NCBI GenBank assembly: GCA_963669155.1
Contig: OZ022593.1
Coordinates: 16,200,258-16,264,257 of the forward strand
Direction of reading: 5' to 3'
Length of the DNA stretch: 64,000 bases
Origin: Arbacia lixula
Taxonomy: Eukaryota; Echinodermata; Echinoidea; Arbacioida; Arbaciidae
Position numbers and translations under genes: made by a program. Positions 12,655 to 22,281 of this stretch are shown here, piece by piece. How positions within the stretch are numbered: the stretch's first letter is position 1; every line of letters begins with the position of its first letter. The notes under the pieces are model-generated. The model searched no databases and was not told where the DNA came from. It saw only the letters and a program-made list of their open reading frames with translations.

Positions 12655-12905
12655 CACATTTTTTTTCCAATGATCTTTATTCTGATTCCATAATAATACA
12701 AATTAAATTCATACAATCAGTATAAATATATTAACACAAATTAAACAAGACAATCATGCAAATTATATATATATGCATATGCACACATACACACCCACAC
12801 GCATACACACACACACACACATAACACACACATACACATATTTACACATACACACACATATATACACACACATACACATATACACACATAAACACACACT
12901 TTTTT
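12655..12905 (-). mobile_element. LINE 3' end, copy 2 (diverged)
   Basis: Starts with the same CACATTTTTTTTCC edge as copies 1 and 3, followed by an AT-rich stretch and an impure CA repeat (12780-12900). Shorter and more diverged than the other two copies. Confidence 0.5.
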
Positions 12906-13134
12906 TTACATCACAAGAACTGTTAACTTTATTGGACAAACACGTTTTGCAAACTAAACCATATCTTTGAAGAAAAAAAATCGTTTTAAGTTGCTTTCGT
13001 ATTACATTTGAAGTGCATATTTTGAGGAAAGTAGCACTAAAATAATATCTTATTTATAAATCTTTGTCTTTTGAGTAAAACTTAGAGCAGAGACGCAAAC
13101 GGGTAACATCATTCAATCGCTTTCAAAGGGGTCT

Positions 13135-13149
13135 AAAAAAAAGCAAAAA
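13135..13149 (-). terminator. Pol III T-run terminator of tRNA-Met
   Basis: On the minus strand, a T5 run and then a T8 run follow the tRNA 3' end by about 10 and 17 nt, the usual termination signal for RNA polymerase III. Confidence 0.8.
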
Positions 13150-13159
13150 TACAGCAACC

Positions 13160-13232
13160 TGCCCCGTGTGAGGCTCGAACTCACGACCTTCAGATTATGA
13201 GACTGACGCGCTGCCGACTGCGCCAACGAGGC
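13160..13232 (-). tRNA. tRNA-Met (CAU), elongator type
   Basis: The minus strand reads GCCTCGTTGGCGCAGTCGGC at its 5' end, with loop sequence CTCATAA (anticodon CAU at 13199-13197) and T arm GTGAGTTCGAGCCTCAC, and it ends ACGGGGC plus discriminator A. The length is 73 nt, the acceptor stem pairs throughout with one T-G wobble, and the T stem pairs perfectly. The sequence matches the metazoan elongator tRNA-Met consensus and lacks the initiator-type features. No intron and no encoded CCA, as expected for a eukaryotic nuclear gene. An A8 run on the plus strand (13135-13142), plus A5 at 13145-13149, gives Pol III T-run terminators just downstream. Probably functional. Confidence 0.95.
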
Positions 13233-13330
13233 TGCTGATGTTGAGCAGTGGCATGATAGTCGCCAGTTGAATATTTGCGAACAAGTTGAACAAGTTGAAC
13301 AAGTTGAATATTTTGCGAACGCATTACGTC
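13233..13330. other. tRNA upstream flank with short direct repeats
   Basis: The sequence upstream of the tRNA contains three copies of AACAAGTTG in tandem (about 13280-13306), bounded by two GAATATTTGCGAAC-like boxes. Confidence 0.5.
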
Positions 13331-13450
13331 TGAGTAAATAACACATGTATTTTAATCTATCACGCTGCTAAGCAGTGCAAAATGTAAAGAAAAATAATGA
13401 ATGTATGGTGTTGAATAATAAACATTCTTCTTCTTTCCCCTTCCAACACA

Positions 13451-13791
13451 CTTTTTTTTCCATATTCTTTATCTGATTTCATTCATATAGTGAAATAAAC
13501 AATTTCACTTTATATCATAGAATTACCAATATATAAACGTAATATTTCTATTGATTCAATAAACACAATAAAGCATGATATAATTATGCGCCACTGCAAC
13601 TTACGATTATATTCCTCTTAACTAGAAAAATAATCATAATAAAAGTAATAGATGTGTATAATAGCAATGATAGTAAAGCAATTCTATAATACATAAGAAT
13701 GATATCTTTTTGGATACCATCCCCCCCCCCCCGCCGAACATATAAATCAGCCCCCACAATCCACAAAACATGTAAGTCCACCCCACCCCCT

Positions 13792-13841
<50 letters not shown>

Positions 13842-13989
13842 ATACATACCCACATACATACTCACACACAAAACACACACACATACATACACACACACAC
13901 ACACACTCACTCACCCAGACATACACACATACACCCCCCCCCCACACACACACACATACACATACATACCCACATACATACTCACACAC

Positions 13990-14034
<45 letters not shown>

Positions 14035-14590
14035 CCAGACATACACACATACACCCCCCCACACACACACACACACACCACTCTTATCCTCTGTGCTATT
14101 TCTTAAAATCCTAACTTGTTTCTTTTTAAAGCAATTTCTTTTCTTCATTCCGATATTCCATTATCTTTTTAAATATTACATCATGAGATGGAATTACACC
14201 ATCTATATTGAAAAATAATGTATTTTAAGATAACAATTTCTGTATTGCAACATTTTATATTGAGATCTTTTCCCTTGATACCTACATGAATATCTATCCA
14301 CTATGCATTTTCAAAATCTATCGCTTCTATAGTATAACGTTTTGCCATAAAGGACACACAATCCCAAAATACATGCTGATACGTTTCGACCTTAATGCCA
14401 CAAAAGTACACTGATTATTATCAACAAACCCGAACATAAAAAGGTTTTTTTTTGTATAGATAACCCCATGTAATAATTTATACTGAAATTCCCTGACTTT
14501 TGTTAGAAGTGTTGTACTTCGTGGTCTTAGAAAAATATATGTAATCTCTGTCTTTGGAAATGTGAAATCTCAGCGGATCCAAAGACTTTA
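13451..14590 (-). mobile_element. LINE 3' portion, copy 3
   Basis: Minus-strand non-LTR retrotransposon fragment. It begins with a decayed reverse-transcriptase zinc-binding region (14290-14590), continues through a 3' UTR containing long CA/TG microsatellites with a duplicated internal block (13795-13935 versus 13940-14060), and ends in an A-rich tail at 13451. The 5' part is missing, as usual for truncated LINE insertions. Confidence 0.75.
14290..14590 (-). pseudogene. LINE reverse-transcriptase C-terminal (zf-RVT) remnant
   Basis: A minus-strand frame reads TTLLTKVREFQYKLLHGVIY, followed by TKKNLF and FGFVDNNQCTF. After a frame change it reads GIKVETYQHVFWDC. This is the pattern of the zinc-binding region downstream of the reverse transcriptase in L1/Tx1-type LINEs (W/F-x-LLHG, then Cys-x-x-Cys, E-T-x-x-H and W-x-C). 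Stops and a frameshift show it is dead. Confidence 0.8.
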
Positions 14591-14660
14591 CTAAGATTTT
14601 CGGTCACAATTGAACCCCGCCCCCAGCGTTGCGAGTTAGAAAATACGATTTGTTTTGCTA

Positions 14661-14705
14661 GGGGTCGGCTAAATGGGAGAGGGTAGAGGTACATGAATAT
14701 TTAAC
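14661..14705 (-). repeat. Inverted copy of USO1 5' flank (45 bp)
   Basis: This stretch (GGGGTCGGCTAAATGGGAGA and onward to ATGAATATTTAACA) is the reverse complement of about 37473-37517, with one mismatch in roughly 45 bases. The partner lies about 70 bp upstream of the USO1 start codon. Each copy lies just outside one of the two oppositely oriented 214-bp satellite arrays. Confidence 0.85.
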
Positions 14706-15045
14706 AAGGTGTGCATATTCATGAGACTCTTGCATAATGCATACAGGCACGCGCGCGCGCGCACTTCCACTCCTGCATGCATAAACACTGCATGCTAGCT
14801 CGAGCACATGGAACTGCACCGTCTCTTTTGCAAGCCGTCGCTTTCATCGTGTTTGATATTCCATGGAATTCGTTATGACATCCATAACCAGCCATTGTGG
14901 ATGAGTGGAGGACCTTCCATCTTCAATGAAGATTCGGGGTTGTTTTGAAAAATGCATGGGGGTGCCATTTGTGACATCGAAAAAAAGATGATGGATTTGG
15001 CCAGGCTTCCTGCCTTGGGCTTGGTACGTATGATATGGGTGCCTC

Positions 15046-17503
15046 AAACCGGCCCCCTTGCTTTCTTTTAAATATTTTCATACCTAGATGAATAGGTAAA
15101 ATACTGAAATTTCACCCACAAATTAGCAATATTATGCTCTTTAAAAAAAATTTTTTGGATTGAAGATTAATGATGAACTTTTAGAGAAATTGCGCTTCGA
15201 ATATTGCTCATTTAAACATATCGCACATTCGTATACCCTCTCCCCTCCTGTCCCTCAGCGCTCTACCCTCCTGTCCTTCTACGCCCTACCCTCTAGTCCT
15301 TCCACAGTCTACTCTTTCATTTTGTATACTTTTACATACTAAGTCGACTATATTAGGTGTCATGAAATATGCTTTTTCATTTCTCCATTTTCCATTTCTT
15401 TCCCGTCCTTCGGCGCTCTACCCTCTCTTCCTTCTAGGGCGTACCTCTACCCTCTCCCCTCCTACTAGGGGCGTACCTCTACCCTCTCCCCTCCTGTCCC
15501 TCTGCGCTCTATCCTCCTGTCCTTCTACGCCCTACCCTCTAGTCCTTCCACACTCAACTCTTTCATTTTGTATACTTTTACATACTAAGTCGACTATATT
15601 ATGTGTCATGAAATATGCTTTTTCATTTCTCCATTTTCCATTTCTTTCCCGTCCTTCTACGCTCTACCCCGGGGCTCTACCCTCTCTTCCTTCTAGGGCG
15701 TACCTCTACCCTCTCCCCTCCTGTCCCTCTGCGCTCTACCCTCCAATCCTTCTACGCCCTACCCTCTAGTCCTTCCACTCTCTACTCTTTCATTTTGTAC
15801 ACTTTTACATACTAAGTCGACTATATTAGGTGTCATGAAATATGCTTTTTCATTTCTCCATTTTCCATTTCTTTCCCGTCCTTCTACGCTCTACCCTCTC
15901 TTCCTTCTAGGGCGTACCTCTACCCTCTCCCCTCCTGTCCCTCTGCGCTCTACCCTCCAATCCTTCTACGCCCTACCCTCTAGTCCTTCCACTCTCTACT
16001 CTTTCATTTTGTACACTTTTACATACTAAGTCGACTATATTAGGTGTCATGAAATATCCTTTTTCATTTCTCCATTTTCCATTTCTTTCCTGTCCTTCTA
16101 CGCTCTACCCTCTCTTCCTTCTAGGGCGTACCTCTACCCTCTCCCCTCCTACTAGGGGCGTACCTCTACCCTCTCCCCTCCTGTCCCTCTGCGCTCTACG
16201 CTCCTGTCCTTCTATGCCCTACCCTCTAGTCCTTCCACACTCTACTCTTTCATTTTGTATACTTTTACATACTAAGTCGACTATATTATGTGTCATGAAA
16301 TATGCTTTTTCATTTCTCCATTTTCCATTTCTTTCCCGTCCTTCTACGCTCTACCCTCTCTTCCTTCTAGGGCGTACCTCTACCCTCTCCCCTCCTACTA
16401 GGGGCGTACCTCTACCCTCTCCCCTCCTGTCCCTCAGCGCTCTACCCTCCTGTCCTTCCACGCCCTACCCTCCAGCCCTTCCACACTCTACTCTTTCATT
16501 TTGTATACTTTTACATACTAAGTCGACTATATTATGTGTGGTAAAATATGCTTTTTTATTTCTCCATTTTCCATTTCTTTCCCGTCCTTCTACGCTCTAC
16601 CCTCTCTTCCTTTTTGGGCGTACCTCTACCCTCTCCCCTCCTGTCCCTCTGCGCTCTACCCTCCAGTCCTTCTACGCCCTACCCTCTTGTCCTTCCACTC
16701 TCTACTCTTTCATTTTGTATACTTTTACATACTAGGTCGACTAAATTATGTGTCGTGAAATATGCTTTTTCATTTCTCCATTTTCCATTTCTTTCCCGTC
16801 CTTCTACGCTCTACCCTCTCTTCCTTCTAGGGTGTACCTCTACCCTCTCCCCTCCTACTAGGGGCGTACCTCTACCCTCTCCCCTCCTGTCCCTCTGCGC
16901 TCTACCCTCCAGTCCTTCTACGCCCTACCCTCTAGTCCTTCCACTCTCTACTCTTTCATTTTGTATACTTTTACATACTAAGTCGACTATATTAGGTGTC
17001 ATGAAATATGCTTTTTCATTTCGCCATTTTCCATTTCTTTCCCGTCCTTCTACGCTCTACCCTCTCTTCCTTCTAGGGCGTACCTCTACCCTCTCCCCTC
17101 CTACTAGGGGCGTACCTCTACCCTCTCCCCTCCTGTCCCTCAGCGCTCTACCCTCCTGTCCTCCCACGCCCTACCCTCTAGTCCTTTCACACTCTACTCT
17201 TTCATTTTGTATACAGTGCCGACATTTCACCAGTATTGCGTTGCGATCATGCTCGTTCCAGTGCAGTGAAAAATTTATGGGAAAGTTTTGGCGATCGAGA
17301 AAAATCATGGATGTACGAACAGATGAAACAGATGAAAAACATATTTTGAACGAAAATCATGAAAATGTGTAATTGTCAAATATGTGCACATTTTGTCTGA
17401 TTTTGCTTCAGAAAATTGTGCATATTGTTAACTTATGCGTAAATACACTAATCGCGATCCAACCTTCGATAACGCAAGAGCAGATATACGCGGGGGCCGG
17501 TTT
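15046..17503. other. 12-bp inverted repeat around plus-oriented satellite
   Basis: AAACCGGCCCCC at 15046-15057 and GGGGGCCGGTTT at 17492-17503 form a perfect 12-bp inverted pair enclosing the first satellite array. They could be ends of a larger transposable element or chance; no target duplication was recognised. Confidence 0.35.
15220..17215 (+). repeat. ~214-bp CT-rich satellite, plus orientation
   Basis: About nine units. Each has a CT-rich part built from a shorter sub-repeat (CTCTACCCTCCTGTCCTTCT) and a spacer (TTTTACATACTAAGTCGACT, then ATGAAATATGCTTTTTCATT). Some units carry an extra block of about 33 bp beginning CTACTAGGGGCGTACC. Each basic unit contains a 64-codon frame starting at the ATG of the spacer and ending at a fixed stop, but 214 is not a multiple of three, so frames restart every unit. 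Not regarded as a gene. Confidence 0.95.
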
Positions 17504-17789
17504 CAAGGGTAGGGGTTGGTTGGACCACTCACAATAGTATCCCCCACGACCACATGCAAATTTTATTAAATCAAAAAAAGTTATACCATGCAGAAGGTCT
17601 AGACAGGATATAATAGGCAGTGATAGGGTCTAGAGTCTGGGCATTTTCTTTCTTTTATAGTTCATCGGCCATTCATTGTCTTAATCTATATTCATTTTGA
17701 TGGTTTCTTTGATAAATTGATGTATTGTAGGAGTCTACTCCAGCCTTTTGAGTCTCGGACAACAAGGAGGCAATCCGGCCAGCACCCAG
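17216..17789. other. No gene seen
   Basis: Mostly unique sequence right of the satellite. The satellite edge is abrupt, after TTTCATTTTGTATACAG. No exon could be supported. Confidence 0.4.
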
Positions 17790-17960
17790 CCTGAGGCTGT
17801 TACATAAAACTTACCATTGTCAATCAATGATCAATCAATGGCATTGATGGTAACTTTGCTACCAATGGCAATTTCTATGGAAATCTTGAATTTGATGGGC
17901 TGCTGAGTGGTGTTACTATCGTAATTACCATGGCATTGAGGACAGTTACAAGGCCCAGGC
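17790..17960. mobile_element. TIR element, GGGCCCTGTTGCATA family
   Basis: Contains TTACATAAAACTTACCATTG, an interior AATTTCTATGGAAATCTTGA block and a far end ACAAGGCCCAGG. It is homologous to the copy at 59929-60092. The ends have decayed. Confidence 0.65.
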
Positions 17961-18934
17961 ATGTCAGGGGGGCATTCCATGAAAGTTGTCAGCACTGACA
18001 AGTTGTCTTTCCCTGACAGTTACCATAGTAACTTTGCTACCGAGGATTTCACTGAAATTATTGTCACTGACTACATGTATTTAGTCAGTGCTGAACATTC
18101 ATGAAATGCTCCCCTTGGGTATCCCACTAATTTTATGAATTTTCACCCTCAAACTAACCATGACCCTAAGTTAACCCAAAACCTAATTCTAGGCCTAACC
18201 CTAATCCTCAACAACATTTTTGCTGCCTCCTTTGTCCTAAAAAGTGATTTCTATGTCACTTATTGCCGATGACAATTGGTATTGCAGCTTTCTCATTGCA
18301 TGCATGGACGATAGTGACTGATACTCTAATTGTACGGAATTGCCAAAATAGGCAAGGGTAGTTTACAGCCAGTACAGAATCTGGCTATCATGGCCATGAT
18401 AGCGTTAACATTAGCATGATTTTTAAGGGTATGAGGTGATTTTTTTGTGACGATAAGGTAAAAAAGAAAAAAGCTTTAAATCACATATTTACCTTGCTAA
18501 TCACTATCACTATCATTCTAACATTATAAATAATCTTAGTAATAATCCTGACCCTGGCCTGACACACCAATTTTGTTGAGTTACACGTGTTTGTTCATCT
18601 AAAAACATAAAAATGTAGCAAATGCTGTCAGACTAATCATGATGAAATAATCAGTATTCAATAATTCATAATTGGAATTACACAGGGCATTTGAGGGCAA
18701 GTCAAGTTCAAAGATCAAGGTCTCAGCTTACATGTAAATAAGGCTTAATGCAAATTGGTGTCTGCCTGATAACTTGATAACATTAACAAATGCTTCCTGA
18801 TCACATTATTTCAGGGGCACATGTTCTGTGAACACAGCACACATACAGTAGTATGAAACTGAAAACATTGTTTAGTGATGCCTTTTAAGAAGCGCCACAA
18901 AATGTTCTTGTTTCACCTATCTTGTTTCTCACAG
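17961..18934. other. Intergenic or intronic, no exon seen
   Basis: Contains a diverged TIR-like stretch (about 17970-18115, with TGACAGTTACCATAGTAACT) and otherwise AT-rich sequence leading to the splice acceptor at 18934. Confidence 0.4.
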
Positions 18935-19101
18935 TGAAGAAGTCCTTTCGTGTAAGGTTTCAGGACCTCAATGGCCTTGTGCCTGATGATGGTGTGCCAT
19001 TCATCATCATGTCACACTTTACCATGGCATGCACCTTTGAAGAAGACAGGCACAAGGCAGAGAAGGAAAGGGCTCGGTCCAAGAGGGATGCATTACTGAA
19101 G
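18935..19101 (+). CDS. CARF/FLYWCH-like protein, internal exon
   Basis: A good acceptor (CTATCTTGTTTCTCACAG) precedes an open frame containing KSFRVRFQDLNGLVPDDGVP, then FIIMSHFTMACTFEEDRHK and a basic stretch KERARSKRDALLK. A donor AAG|GTTAGT follows. Family knowledge: the arrangement of RFQDLxGxVPDDGxPF followed by a Cys and a basic linker is that of calcium-responsive transcription factor (CARF)-like proteins, many of which are uncharacterised multi-copy genes in marine invertebrates. The exon ends on a codon boundary and joins in frame to 19778. Upstream exons were not found. It might also be a domain captured by a transposon. The family call is from memory of the pattern only. Confidence 0.55.
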
Positions 19102-19269
19102 GTTAGTCATATTACGTGTACCAGAATCCAAATAATTTAAATGAAATATGACAGTTCCATGGTTGATAGGGTAAATACGTATTAGGAATTCCTTATATCC
19201 CATCCAAACAAAGGGTGGTATTCCGGAAGCAAGGGTTTGAGCAAAGTTTATCTGTAAAGATGTATCTTT

Positions 19270-19310
19270 TTATGCCTCCGCCACGAAGTGGCCGGAGGCA
19301 TTATTTCTCT
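19270..19310. mobile_element. Element terminus with ATGCCTCCG hairpin
   Basis: TATGCCTCCGCCACGAAGTG followed by GCCGGAGGCATTAT forms a hairpin. This hairpin is a recurrent end of interspersed elements in marine invertebrate genomes. It lies in the intron between the two CARF-like exons. Confidence 0.45.
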
Positions 19311-19777
19311 GTCATTTAACTTAATGTCACTCAATAATTTTTGTTGTATTAACCATAATCAGGCCAGCTAGGGGAGGGGGGTCTAGGGCCTGGGGGATAG
19401 CTAAATAATTGTATTTTATGATTCTACTAAAAACAAAATTTAAGAAAAAAGATTAAAAAAAAAAGAACAAAGAAATATCTAAGGAATTCACGAGGCAAAG
19501 AAAAAACAAATGTTACAAAATTATCAATCTAATCATGAAGAAGCTGTATGCCTGAAATTATTACTTTTTATTTATCACATAGGTAAATTAAAGTGAGGAA
19601 TATCTGCATTAATATGCATAAGAAAGTCATTTATAATAAATAGATTAAAATTGAATACTGTATCTGCTAATGCAAACGTAGAGATGATGTCACAAGTGAA
19701 GTATGTGCCAAATTTTGTGGCTGTCTTGCTTTCTCGCCCCCCCTCGAAAATTGATGCCTTCCTATTTCTTTTTTAAG

Positions 19778-19921
19778 GGTTATCATCAGTGCCCAGTGAA
19801 ACCAAGGAAACTCATGCAGACAACAAGGAAGAAGGGGTGTCCTGCAAGAATACTCATGAAGGAGGTGTTCCTGTTTCCCGATTTCAAGGTCTGGAGACTC
19901 ACTGTGAAAGACAATGCTTAA
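19778..19921 (+). CDS. CARF/FLYWCH-like protein, next exon
   Basis: The acceptor CCTATTTCTTTTTTAAG precedes GYHQCPVKPRKLMQ, then KKGCPARILMKEVFLFPDFK. The Cys pair (HQCP and GCPA) with a following KEVxxFPDFK strand is typical of the zinc-binding FLYWCH/FAR1/CARF-like DNA-binding fold. The frame continues in phase from the 19101 donor and stops at 19919-19921 after WRLTVKDNA. The expected downstream His ligand is not present before the stop, so either a donor inside this exon (for example after FPDFK) leads to an unseen exon or the gene is truncated. The satellite that begins directly after the stop suggests possible breakage. Confidence 0.5.
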   Translation, partial: GYHQCPVKPRKLMQTTRKKGCPARILMKEVFLFPDFKVWRLTVKDNA

Positions 19922-20160
19922 CCTCCTGTCCTTCTATCCTCTACCCTCCTGTCCTATCCTCTACCCTCCTGTCCTATCCTCTACCCTCCTGTCCCTCTGT
20001 CCTCTACCCTCCTGTTCCTGTGTGCTCTACCCTCCTATCCTTCTGCGCTCTACCCTCCTGTCCTTCTATCCTCTACGCTCTACCCTCCTGTCCTTCTATC
20101 CTCTACCCTCCTGTGCCTCTGTACTCTACCCTCCTGTCCCTCAACCCTCTAACCCTCAAG
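19922..20160 (+). repeat. CTCTACCCTCCTGTCC minisatellite
   Basis: About ten copies of a 20-25 bp unit, CTCTACCCTCCTGTCCTTCT with variants. It is the same sub-repeat that makes up the CT-rich half of the 214-bp satellite, but without the AT-rich spacer. Confidence 0.9.
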
Positions 20161-21063
20161 CCTCCCCTTCCCACCACCCCTTCCCACCATCCCTTCCTAC
20201 CACCCCTTCCCACCACCCCTTCCCTCCACCCCTTCTCACCACCCTTTCCTACCACCCCTTCCTACCATCCATTCCCACCATCCATTCCAGCCATCCCTTC
20301 CCACCACCCCTTCTCACCACCCCTTCCCACCACCCCTTCCCACCACCCCTTCTCACCCCCACCCCTTCTCACCACCACCCCTTCTCACCACCCCTTCCCA
20401 CCATCCCTTCCAACTAACACTTCCCACCACCCCTTCTCACCACCTGTACCCACCACCCCTTCTCACTACCCCTTCCCCACCACCCCTTCCAACCGTCCCT
20501 TCTTACCACCTGTACCCACCACCCCCTCTTACCACCCCTTCTTACCACCCCTTCTCACCACCCCTTCTCACCACCCCTTCCTACCACTCCTTCCCACCAC
20601 TCCTTCCCACCACCCCTTTCAACCACCTCTTCCCCACCACACCTTCCCACCACCCCTTCCTACCATCCATTCCCACCATCCATTCCAGCCATCCCTTCCC
20701 ACCACCCCTTCTCACCACCCCTTCTCACCACCCCTTTCCACCACCCTTTCTCACCACCCCTTCTCACCACCCCTTCCCACCACCCTTTCTCACCACCCCT
20801 TCCTACCACCCCTTCTCACAACCCCTTCTTACAACCACTTCGCACCACCCCTTCTCACCACCTGTACCCACCACCCCTTCCCACCACCCCTTCCAACCAC
20901 CCCTTCCTACCACCCTTCTCACCACCCCTTCCCACCACCTTTTCTCACCACCCCTTCCTACCACCCCTTCTCACCACCCCTTCCCACCACCCCTTCCTAC
21001 CACCCCTTCCCACCACCCCTTCCCACCACCCCTTCCCACCACCCCTTCCACCATCCCTTCCAA
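20161..21063 (+). repeat. (CACCCCTTCC)n decamer satellite
   Basis: About 90 copies of a 10-bp unit CACCCCTTCC/CACCCCTTCT, with occasional CATCCCTTCC and CACCTGTACC variants. The long Pro/Thr/Ser/His frame across it is a composition artefact. Confidence 0.97.
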
Positions 21064-21166
21064 ATTGTAGAAAATAGTCCTCCATGTATTTTGTAGAAGC
21101 CTTTAAAGTAGTGCCTCCCCCTCACACCAGCTCTTCTCTAATCTTGCTCTGGCTTGAACAGAATAT

Positions 21167-21246
21167 TTAACCCTCTCAGTACCAAACAGTAATATTCCCA
21201 GTTGAATTATAACATAGTTTATTGCATTTAGGACTAAGAGAGTTAA
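21167..21246. mobile_element. Short TIR element, TTAACCCTCTC family
   Basis: Starts TTAACCCTCTCAGTAC and ends ACTAAGAGAGTTAA. It lies 30 bp upstream of the basigin-like exon acceptor. Same family as 6170-6261 and the intron 18 series. Confidence 0.6.
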
Positions 21247-21277
21247 TTGTATGTTGACTCTCTCTCTCTCTCTGTAG

Positions 21278-21403
21278 ATCGTCTGACAGGCCTTTGGCAG
21301 TTCTTGGCATCGTGAGCGCGGTCATCATCCAAATCATCATCATCTTCATCCATGAGAAGTGCAGCAAGGAAGAGGACTATGGGGAGGATGACGAGGATCT
21401 CAT
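21278..21403 (+). CDS. Basigin/neuroplastin-like, transmembrane exon
   Basis: After a CT-rich tract and acceptor TCTCTGTAG the frame reads SSDRPLAVLGIVSAVIIQ, then IIIIFIHEKCSKEEDYGEDD, and ends with the donor AT|GTGAGT. This is one transmembrane helix followed by a short acidic tail. The pattern LGIVxxxxxxxxIIFIxEK followed by acidic residues is that of basigin (CD147), neuroplastin and embigin, immunoglobulin-superfamily chaperones and partners of monocarboxylate transporters and plasma-membrane Ca-ATPases. Most members of the family have an acidic residue in the middle of the helix; here that position appears to be Ala-Val (SAV) instead of Ala-Glu. Upstream immunoglobulin-domain exons were not recognised in the window. 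Confidence 0.8.
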
Positions 21404-21810
21404 GTGAGTGTGCGCCCTAGCGAGAGCAATCAGTGAATATGTGTTGTGATTCGTCAGTGTGAAGTTTGAAGAGGAGCCTTATGACTAGCCCTGAAATCTG
21501 GCATTACCTTTGCCAGTATCCTGTGCACTTAGTAGCTAGTTGGAAAATAGATTAGTAACCAAACAGTTATGACTTTGAATATTCTATGGTCCTCTTAAAA
21601 TTATCTGATAAACCATTATATTTGCATTCATAACTTCATTGTGAACCCAATCAATTTATTGATTTTTAAAGAAAACATAGTAGGACCACTAGTGATCACT
21701 ATTGAAGTGTAATGTTGTTTGACGTATGTACAATATGCCCAGTATGAAAGGATAGTGGACAAGGAACATTGGGTTGTAAATGCCACAGTTGAGTACGGGA
21801 TCACAAACCA

Positions 21811-21962
21811 GGGCCCTGTCGCATAAGCCTTACCATGATAAACCTCTGCCATCAATGATAACTACCATGGTAACATCGCTCAACAGCCAATCTAAATTAA
21901 CTTTTCCATAGAAGTTGTCATTGATAGCAAAGTTACCATCAATGGTAGGTTTTATGCACAGA
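21811..21962. mobile_element. TIR element, GGGCCCTGTTGCATA family
   Basis: Begins GGGCCCTGTCGCATAAGCCT and ends TCAATGGTAGGTTTTATGCA. The interior ACTACCATGGTAAC block is shared with the other copies. It lies in the intron between the two basigin-like exons. Confidence 0.8.
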
Positions 21963-22103
21963 TGGACAGATCCCTACAAACTTGCACTCTCCCTGCACCC
22001 CTTCCACTCAATATACCCGATCTTTTAGTTAGCTTATCCTTGAGAGGGGACAATGTAAAGTTAGACACTTAACTCTCATTTCATTGTATATGTGTATTTG
22101 CAG

Positions 22104-22167
22104 GAAAGAGAAGAAGAAGATCTCAGATGGGGATAGTGACATAAGGATGCGATCCACCAAGCAGTGA
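22104..22167 (+). CDS. Basigin/neuroplastin-like, last coding exon
   Basis: The acceptor GTGTATTTGCAG joins in phase to the 21403 donor (AT plus G gives the Met codon) and reads KEKKKISDGDSDIRMRSTKQ then TGA. The basic, hydrophilic tail fits the cytoplasmic end of basigin-type proteins, which likewise close with a lysine/arginine-rich stretch. About 61 residues of the protein are encoded by the two exons seen here. Confidence 0.8.
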
Positions 22168-22281
22168 CAGAATGTTCACCGCCGAAAAACCGCTTGGGAA
22201 GACCCAAGCTCGGACCTCAGAATGGGGTCTCTCAGTTAACCTCCCTCTTATTCTTACCCTCTCCTATCCCCCTCCATTTTT

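Noticed and set aside
14844-15047. 67-codon minus-strand frame near the first satellite
   Set aside because: Looked briefly like a protein fragment but matches no family I can name and has no splice or promoter context; may be an old transposon piece.
15160-17372. Open frames of 60-274 codons in the plus-oriented satellite
   Set aside because: They start at the same ATG of each repeat unit and end at the same stop; unit length 214 is not divisible by three, there are no splice or domain signals, and composition explains the peptide.
19789-21096. 435-codon proline/threonine-rich frame
   Set aside because: A 10-bp satellite keeps all frames open; there is no start context or homology beyond the CARF-like exon it overlaps out of frame.
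17216-21277. Immunoglobulin-domain exons of the basigin-like gene
   Set aside because: Searched by eye for the W...DxGxYxC pattern with flanking splice sites on the plus strand; none was convincing, so they are outside the window or hidden.
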